Shown: piece by piece, positions 7,114-11,757 of the stretch
How positions within the stretch are numbered: the first letter of the stretch is position 1
How the letters are laid out: each line of letters opens with the position of its first letter
Assembly: GCA_902464595.1 (NCBI GenBank)
Contig: CABQJX010000086.1
Location: 1-11,757, forward strand
Reading direction: 5' to 3'
Length of the DNA: 11,757 bases
From: an uncultured Lachnoclostridium sp.
Lineage (GTDB): Bacteria; Bacillota; Clostridia; Lachnospirales; Lachnospiraceae
Position numbers and translations under genes: made by a program
The notes under the pieces: model-generated
The model's database searches: none
Seen by the model: the letters and a program-made list of their open reading frames with translations, nothing else
Told to the model about the DNA's origin: nothing

Positions 7114-8523
7114 TTATTCTTTTATAGGTTCCCTGTATTCCTTGATGCCGAAGGAACGGCCCACACAGCTCCTGGCCTCCTTTAATCCTCCAAACTCACC
7201 TCTTCGGATCATCTGAGCCATAAGATTGCCGATGGCGGTAGCCTCGCCTGGCCCGGCATACACCCTTTTCCCTGCTGCCTTTGCTGTAAGCTGATTTAAG
7301 TAGTCTGCTTTGGATCCGCCTCCGATCACATGAATGGAAGAAAAGGAACGGCCGCAAAGAGCCTCGATCTCCTGTGCCGTTTTCCCGTAGCATTCTGCCA
7401 GGCTTTCGTAGATCACAGCGGCAATCTCCCCAATCGTCTCAGGAACCGGCTGACCCGTTTCCCGGCAGTACCCCTTTACCGCCTCTGTCATGTGATCGGG
7501 AGCCAGAAAACGTTCCTCATTCACATCCACACGGGAGGGAAAACTCCCATTTTCCTCCGCCATAGCGCAGAGCTCCCCAAAGGAATACGGATCCTTCCAC
7601 TCATGGCGGACAGACTGGATCATCCACAACCCCATAATGTTTTTCAGATACCGGAAGCGGCGGTCATAACCCCCTTCATTGGTAAAATTTGCCATTCTGC
7701 TTGGAAGGCCGCAAAGCGCCTTTTCTATCTCCACCCCCATCAGCGACCAAGTGCCTGAGCTTATATAGATGCTGTCTTCTGTCGGTACGGCCATAACTGC
7801 CGACGCCGTATCATGGCTGGCACAGCATACCACATCCAGGTCATACCCCACTTCCTGCCTCACGTTTTCCAAAAGGTGTCCGGTCAGAGTCCCCGGCATG
7901 GACAGGGGCTGAAACCATTCCTTTGGGTATCCTAACAGGTCAAGCAGCTCCCCATCCCATTGGCCCGTTTCAGGATTTACCAGCTGGGTCGTTGTTCCAT
8001 TGGTGTACTCGGACACCTTATTCCCAGTGAGCAGGAACTGAAAATAGTCCGGAAGCATGAGAAAAGACTTCGCTTCTGCAAACTGCTTTGGAGTCTGCTT
8101 TTTTACTGCCATCAGCTGATAGATGGTGTTAAATATCTGTTTCTGGATCCCAGTCCGCTCATACAGCTGATCTTCACGGATCAGACGGTAAACCTCTTGA
8201 TCCATCCCTTCGGTCCGCTTATCCCTGTATCCGTAATCCTCTCCCAGAATACGATCCTTTTCATCTAACAGTACGTAATCCACTGCCCATGTATCAATGG
8301 ACATGCTCACCGGGATCTTTCCCAGCTCTCTGCACCGTTTCATTCCATTCAAGATTTCTCCAAAAAGGCGTTCGGTATCCCATACCTTCGATCCATGGCG
8401 GGATTCCATTCCATTTTCAAACCGGTACACTTCTTCCAGCTCTATCACGCCGTCCCGAACCCGTCCCAGTATATGCCGCCCGCTGGAGGCCCCTATATCT
8501 ACTGCAAGATAATAATCACCCAT
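7114..8523 (-). CDS. rhaB: Rhamnulokinase
   Basis: Cytoplasmic FGGY-family sugar kinase that phosphorylates L-rhamnulose at O-1 with ATP. The 469 residues fit RhaB. The N-terminal ATP-binding loop is AVDIGASSGRH (7-17). Substrate-side motifs include SIDTWAVDYVLLD (75-87) and YGYRDKRTEG (97-106). The catalytic base is D238 in CASHDTASAV. SSGTWSLMG (255-263), NFTNEGGYDRRFRYLKNIMG (279-298) and the C-terminal phosphate-binding HVIGGGSKADYLNQLTA (398-414) complete the fold. The start at 8523 is supported by GGGGAG about 8 nt upstream. It is the first gene of the rha operon, preceded by a 190-bp gap with promoter and repeat signals, and followed 145 bp later by rhaA. Confidence 0.97.
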   Translation of the reverse strand: MGDYYLAVDIGASSGRHILGRVRDGVIELEEVYRFENGMESRHGSKVWDTERLFGEILNGMKRCRELGKIPVSMSIDTWAVDYVLLDEKDRILGEDYGYRDKRTEGMDQEVYRLIREDQLYERTGIQKQIFNTIYQLMAVKKQTPKQFAEAKSFLMLPDYFQFLLTGNKVSEYTNGTTTQLVNPETGQWDGELLDLLGYPKEWFQPLSMPGTLTGHLLENVRQEVGYDLDVVCCASHDTASAVMAVPTEDSIYISSGTWSLMGVEIEKALCGLPSRMANFTNEGGYDRRFRYLKNIMGLWMIQSVRHEWKDPYSFGELCAMAEENGSFPSRVDVNEERFLAPDHMTEAVKGYCRETGQPVPETIGEIAAVIYESLAECYGKTAQEIEALCGRSFSSIHVIGGGSKADYLNQLTAKAAGKRVYAGPGEATAIGNLMAQMIRRGEFGGLKEARSCVGRSFGIKEYREPIKE

Positions 8524-8564
8524 CTCCGATCTCCCCTCTCACCCCATTTTTTTCCATAAAAATA

Positions 8565-8613
8565 GCAGCACCACGGAGCAATTTACGGTATCACTGCATG
8601 ACACCTCTGCTGC
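8565..8613 (-). promoter_or_regulatory. Possible 5'-terminal hairpin in the rhaB leader
   Basis: On the transcribed strand GCAGCA (8608-8613) pairs with TGCTGC (8565-8570). After a four-base bulge GAGG (8604-8607) pairs with CTCC (8575-8578), leaving a large loop. If transcription starts near 8616 this stem would sit at the very 5' end of the mRNA, where such hairpins often protect against decay. A modest T-rich stretch follows, so a weak attenuator role cannot be excluded. Confidence 0.3.
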
Positions 8614-8622
8614 CTTGATGCT

Positions 8623-8651
8623 ACTATAAAAAAGATCCCTTGTTCAGATTC
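8623..8651 (-). promoter_or_regulatory. Activator-type promoter of rhaBAD
   Basis: TATAGT (8623-8628) is a good -10 box on the minus strand. The hexamer 17 bp upstream, GAATCT (8646-8651), is a poor -35. This pattern suits a promoter that needs an activator. TTGAC repeats start four bases upstream, in the place where an AraC-family protein would touch RNA polymerase. The predicted leader is about 93 nt long. Confidence 0.45.
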
Positions 8652-8654
8652 CCC

Positions 8655-8696
8655 GTTGACTAAAAAAGCGTCCTTTTTTGACTTTTACCGTTTGAC
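8655..8696 (-). promoter_or_regulatory. Three TTGAC/GTCAA repeats, likely AraC-regulator sites
   Basis: TTGAC occurs on the plus strand at 8656-8660, 8678-8682 and 8692-8696, read as GTCAA on the transcribed strand. The first and second are 22 bp apart, about two helical turns, as in direct-repeat half-sites of AraC-type activators. The first and third have a similar context, GTCAACGGGG and GTCAAACGGT. Between the first two lies a 7-bp A/T-rich palindrome (8662-8668 and 8673-8679). The set lies between the AraC gene and rhaB, which supports control of rhaBAD by that regulator. Confidence 0.45.
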
Positions 8697-8713
8697 ATTA
8701 TCATTTCCCGGCT

Positions 8714-9700
8714 CTATGCCCTACTCCCCCGCTCCTGCCTGCGCTCCTTCCTGTACTTAGATGGTGTTATCCCATAACGCTCCTTAAATTTACGGTGAAA
8801 AAAGCTGCTGTTTTCATATCCCACCAAGGCTCCGATCTCATCAACAGACAGGTCTGATTCCACCAGAAAAACAGCTGCCTTCTCCAGACGCTTACGGATC
8901 AGCAGTTCCTGGAAGGTAAATCCGGTATATTCCTTTATCATGCGGCTGAGTACAGACAGCGACTGATGAAGGTCCCTGGCGATGCGGGAAAGGCTGGCAG
9001 TCTGATAACCGGCGTCAATACTGCCCAGGGCTGCCTGCAGGATCATCTCCCGATAGCTGTAGGTGGAATTTTCGGCCAGACAGTCCATATGGTTTAACAG
9101 ATACAGAAATACTAATCCCATGGAATATTGATTGATAATGTCTTCATTGGGAGCCCTCTGGATCAATGATGCGATCATATTTTCCATCAGGTTGTCGATG
9201 CTCCCCATTCCATTTAACCGGAACAGAAGATACTGGCCAGCCAGATCTTTTCCCTGACGCAGGATGCCCACAAGGAAATCTGCCAGGGCGTTCCTCTCCC
9301 CTAACATCTGGAATGGAATATCGAAAAATTCCGGAAGGGCGATAAAGTTAATCCCAATGTCATTTAATCCAGCCCTTTTAATGCTGTGTTTTACATTCTG
9401 GCTTAGGAGAAGAAGATCCCCCTGCTCCATCACCAGCTCTTTTCCGCCGATCACATGGGTAATGGTTCCCTGGCATACGTACATAAGCTCTACATAGTCA
9501 TGGCTGTGCTCCGGAAAGTCCACAAACCGGCAGTGGGGCCGCACGGTGATCCTTCTTCGGTCTCCCAGGAACATCTGGGAAGCGATCTCAGACTGTCCCC
9601 CTGACATATAAAGATCCCTCTGTACCGTTTCCTGCCCCTCCAGATACCGCTGTTCCTCCGGTGTGATCTTTTTTAATTCATTGAGGATCCATGGATTCAT
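8714..9700 (-). CDS. AraC-family transcriptional regulator, probable rhamnose activator
   Basis: A 328-residue DNA-binding regulator. Residues about 55-110 form an AraC-type cupin sensor domain (FPEHSHDYVELMYVCQGTI at 62-80, then GGKELVMEQGDLLLLSQNVKH). Residues about 225-322 form the AraC DNA-binding domain with two helix-turn-helix units: SLSRIARDLHQSLSVLSRM (236-254) and SVDEIGALVGYENSSFFHRK (285-304), ending in the typical GITPSKYRKER. The start at 9700 has AGGAGG about 6 nt upstream and overlaps the stop of the PAP2 gene as ATGA. It lies directly upstream of rhaBAD on the same strand, so the natural guess is an L-rhamnose-responsive activator (RhaR/RhaS-like). The ligand is inferred from position only, and I see no terminator after it. 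Confidence 0.93.
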   Translation of the reverse strand: MNPWILNELKKITPEEQRYLEGQETVQRDLYMSGGQSEIASQMFLGDRRRITVRPHCRFVDFPEHSHDYVELMYVCQGTITHVIGGKELVMEQGDLLLLSQNVKHSIKRAGLNDIGINFIALPEFFDIPFQMLGERNALADFLVGILRQGKDLAGQYLLFRLNGMGSIDNLMENMIASLIQRAPNEDIINQYSMGLVFLYLLNHMDCLAENSTYSYREMILQAALGSIDAGYQTASLSRIARDLHQSLSVLSRMIKEYTGFTFQELLIRKRLEKAAVFLVESDLSVDEIGALVGYENSSFFHRKFKERYGITPSKYRKERRQERGSRA

Positions 9701-10230
9701 GCCTGCCTCCTATGGATCATGCCTGTCAATCTGTTTCCTGCCCACCCTGAAAGGATTCCTAAGAAAGCGCCGGCAAGCACATCGGTGGGATAGTGCACAT
9801 ACAGGTACAGACGGGAGCCGGCCATCAGTACTGCAAGGATTGCCAATGGAATCCACAGCCGGTTTCTTTTAAAAAACAGGGCAAAGGCAGCCGCAAAGGA
9901 TGCCCCTGTGTGGCCCGACGGAAAAGACGGATCCAGGGGAGGCGGAATCAAAAGCTGTATCTCATGATTGACTTCAAAGGGTCTTGCCCTCCCCACCAAG
10001 GGTTTTAAAATCCCATTGCAGACTGCCGCCTCCACTGCCAACGCTGCCAACATCGCCCACCCAGCCATTCTTGTTTTAGGAAACAAAAGCAGAAGCAAGG
10101 TAAGGGCGATCCATAGGATCCCTCCATTTCCAAGCATGGTGATCCGCACCATGATCTCATCTAGAAAATCGCTCTGAAAAACAGACTGGATCCAATCCAA
10201 ACATGTGATTTCTATGTTCAAATGCTTCAT
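9697..10230 (-). CDS. PAP2-family membrane phosphatase
   Basis: A 177-residue membrane protein of the PAP2/undecaprenyl-diphosphatase-like superfamily, which removes phosphate from lipid phosphates or pyrophosphates at the membrane surface. The three signature motifs are complete: KPLVGRARP (76-84), PSGH (104-107) and SRLYLYVHYPTDV (139-151) with the catalytic histidine H146. Four to five hydrophobic segments surround them (about 36-50, 55-75, 108-120, 124-138, 152-168). The start at 10230 overlaps the stop of the cytidylyltransferase gene as ATGA, with GGGAGGA unusually close. A longer frame reaches 10272 but would overlap that gene by 46 bp and lacks better support. Next to polysaccharide-type genes it could recycle undecaprenyl pyrophosphate, but the substrate is not shown by the sequence. 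Confidence 0.92.
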   Translation of the reverse strand: MKHLNIEITCLDWIQSVFQSDFLDEIMVRITMLGNGGILWIALTLLLLLFPKTRMAGWAMLAALAVEAAVCNGILKPLVGRARPFEVNHEIQLLIPPPLDPSFPSGHTGASFAAAFALFFKRNRLWIPLAILAVLMAGSRLYLYVHYPTDVLAGAFLGILSGWAGNRLTGMIHRRQA

Positions 10231-11141
10231 TCCTCCCTGTTGGGGTGTACTTCCTTCTGGTTCGGACCGCACATCCCCCTGATCTTTGTCGTGCTGATTC
10301 CTTCCGTGTATGGGAAAAATTCCATATTGGATCCCCGTTTTTTAAGCTCCTCCCACACATCGTTCCAGTGATCCTTATGGTCGTCCCCTGAAAAATGGCA
10401 GTCGTAATGAAGCTGCTCCCACGCTTTCAGCTTATCTGTGTTGGAAAAGTCTACCGGTATCACCTCATCCACCGCTTTCAGCCCCCGGATCACCTCTGCC
10501 CGGCCCTCATAAGTGATCACCGGCTCATGGCCTTTGTAATACATGACCAGCTCGTCTGTAAGAACACCTACAATCAGCCGGTCACACCTGGCTTTGCACC
10601 GCTCCAAAAGCTTCAAATGGCCTGCATGGAACAGATCGAACACTCCCGGCACATATCCCAGACGATACGGCTTCTTCGGTTCCCTTTCGCCAAGCTCCCG
10701 CAGCTGCTCCATTTTTTTGTATATCCTGTCATAGTCAGGAGCTGCCCAGCGAAAGATTGGGCCGTACTTTCCTGTATTTCTCACCTGACGGATAAATTCC
10801 TCTTCTCTTTCTTCAAACTCCCGAAGCGATCCATCTGATATTCCGTACCGCCGGTACATATCCTTTAACGGCATTACCTGTTCCAGATCCCGGATGGAAT
10901 CATAGGCGTATTTCAGAGTGCGGAACATAGCGAACCGGGCAGGACAATTTTCCATGGTAAATTCCTGATCGTAAAATAAAAGCCCTCCGGTCTCTTTTAT
11001 ATAAAAACAATTGCACGGGGCCAAATCAATATAGGCTTTTTCCAAAATATCCGGCTCTCCTATCTTTTTGGAGGCCGACTGGATATAGCCATAGATCCGG
11101 TCAAATATAGAGAGCACTTTTTCGCTTCTCCCTCCGGCCAA
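10227..11141 (-). CDS. Kinase-like C-lobe fused to TagD-like cytidylyltransferase (5' part in another frame)
   Basis: This frame encodes up to 304 residues. Residues about 35-62 resemble a small-molecule kinase catalytic core, AYIDLAPCNCFY (36-47) with D39 as possible catalytic Asp, then LLFYDQEF (54-61) like a metal-binding DxE. Residues about 160-290 are a nucleotidyltransferase close to glycerol-3-phosphate cytidylyltransferase TagD: GVFDLFHAGHLKLLERCK (166-183) with H172 and H175, EGRAEVIRGLKAVDEVIP (212-229), SGDDHKDHW (251-259) and TEGISTTKIR (279-288). The opening codon at 11141 is TTG without a ribosome binding site. A GTG at 11117 with GGAGGG 12 nt upstream is an alternative. Most likely this is the continuation of the methyltransferase ORF after a frameshift. 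It overlaps the PAP2 gene by ATGA. Product and sugar or alcohol substrate are unknown. Confidence 0.75.
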   Translation of the reverse strand: MAGGRSEKVLSIFDRIYGYIQSASKKIGEPDILEKAYIDLAPCNCFYIKETGGLLFYDQEFTMENCPARFAMFRTLKYAYDSIRDLEQVMPLKDMYRRYGISDGSLREFEEREEEFIRQVRNTGKYGPIFRWAAPDYDRIYKKMEQLRELGEREPKKPYRLGYVPGVFDLFHAGHLKLLERCKARCDRLIVGVLTDELVMYYKGHEPVITYEGRAEVIRGLKAVDEVIPVDFSNTDKLKAWEQLHYDCHFSGDDHKDHWNDVWEELKKRGSNMEFFPYTEGISTTKIRGMCGPNQKEVHPNREE

Positions 11142-11757
11142 AGAGGACGTTTTTTGACAAATCCTCCTTCCCGGATGGTGGTGGCGGTTCCGAAGGCTTT
11201 TCCCCGGTCTGTGGTCGGCACAGCATAAATAATATCAGAAAGGCTCCCTCCATTAGTCACTTCCACTAAAAATGAATCAGACAAAAACGGAAGGGCTTTG
11301 CCGTCGATTATTTCCCGGAATATCCGATGCTCCAGCCCCACCATGTGGCGGTCCTCATAATTATAATCTGCCAGCCGTTCCGCCGCGTTGAGCCCGTTCA
11401 TATACTGGTCGGTAAATATCATCTGAGGCATACGGCTGTCGGGGATGGGATAATAAAATTTATATGCTTTGGCCCCGGAATCCTTCAAAATCTGGGAGAG
11501 CTCCTGACGGCTGACACATCTGCCCCTTCCATCCCACGCTGCCGCCCTTCCTTTGCTCCCGCGGAAATATCCATTGATCCCGTCAAAGGGCAGTCCTGTG
11601 TGGGGATCCTTCGCGCCGCAGAAATATTTCAGTCCATACCGGTTTTCAGCACTTAGAAGAAGGATCCCGTCCGGCTTCAGATACCCCATCCACTTCTGAA
11701 CCCACTCAGCCGGATGTTCCTGATATTCAATTTGTCCGATTCCTACAATGTAGTCAA
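11060..11757 (-). CDS. SAM-dependent methyltransferase domain with start of a kinase-like domain (5' end off window)
   Basis: The frame is open to the right edge, so the N-terminus with the SAM-binding glycine loop is not visible. The sequence seen begins DYIVGIGQIEYQ and continues into WMGYLKPDGILLLSAENRYG, which fits the later strands of a class I methyltransferase (the LKPDG turn). A linker follows. Then VEVTNGGSLSDIIYAVPTTD and TTIREGGFVKKRPLWPEGE look like the N-lobe strands of a kinase fold, with a possible beta-3 lysine. After WPEGEAKK the frame leaves any conserved sequence and stops at 11060, while the -1 frame takes up the kinase-like and cytidylyltransferase parts. Methyltransferase-kinase fusions such as WbdD cap O-polysaccharide chains, so a surface-polysaccharide role is plausible. 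The gene is probably broken or frameshifted here. Confidence 0.75.
   Translation of the reverse strand, partial: DYIVGIGQIEYQEHPAEWVQKWMGYLKPDGILLLSAENRYGLKYFCGAKDPHTGLPFDGINGYFRGSKGRAAAWDGRGRCVSRQELSQILKDSGAKAYKFYYPIPDSRMPQMIFTDQYMNGLNAAERLADYNYEDRHMVGLEHRIFREIIDGKALPFLSDSFLVEVTNGGSLSDIIYAVPTTDRGKAFGTATTIREGGFVKKRPLWPEGEAKKCSLYLTGSMAISSRPPKR

Noticed and set aside
8661..8680. A/T palindrome as an intrinsic terminator for the AraC gene
   Set aside because: The stem is almost all A-T pairs with a single G-C pair and has no separate T-run, so it would be too weak to terminate.
8656..8696. TTGAC boxes on the plus strand as -35 elements of a divergent promoter
   Set aside because: No plus-strand gene follows and no matching -10 boxes sit at the right distance; the repeats make more sense as regulator sites.

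Overview
The window looks like a piece of a Lachnospiraceae-type Firmicutes chromosome (an Enterocloster/Hungatella/Lachnoclostridium-like gut clostridium). The reasons are moderate GC content, strong AGGAGG ribosome binding sites, a fused FeoA-FeoB iron transporter, a MATE exporter and a clostridial L-rhamnose operon. This assignment is inference; no rRNA or marker gene is present. Every gene I can support lies on the minus strand, so transcription runs from high to low coordinates.

Right end (about 9.7-11.76 kb): a surface-polysaccharide-like set. A SAM-methyltransferase domain leads into the start of a kinase-like domain. The reading frame then breaks, and the next frame carries the rest of the kinase-like domain and a TagD-like cytidylyltransferase domain. 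A small PAP2 phosphatase and an AraC-family regulator follow. These last three reading frames are joined by ATGA stop/start overlaps, so the regulator is translationally coupled to the phosphatase and cytidylyltransferase genes.

Middle (4.8-8.7 kb): the L-rhamnose catabolic genes rhaB (kinase), rhaA (isomerase) and rhaD (aldolase). L-rhamnose is isomerised to rhamnulose, phosphorylated, and cleaved to dihydroxyacetone phosphate and lactaldehyde. The gap between the AraC gene and rhaB holds a -10 box without a good -35, three TTGAC repeats just upstream, and a possible 5' hairpin, which suits activator-dependent control by the AraC protein. A roughly 90-nt almost pure purine leader precedes rhaA. 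The operon appears to end at an intrinsic terminator after rhaD, whose stem overlaps the promoter of the next unit. No rhamnose transporter, mutarotase or lactaldehyde reductase is in the window.

Left part (0-4.8 kb): an FMN/cysteine flavoprotein overlaps a MATE exporter by ATGA. Next comes a membrane-anchored protein of unknown function, then feoAB, which runs off the left edge. The 301-bp gap before feoAB holds a strong promoter, a DtxR-box-like palindrome and a 14-codon leader ORF with its own ribosome binding site and its start codon inside a perfect 8-bp hairpin. I regard this leader and the broken three-domain polysaccharide gene as the parts most worth a second look.
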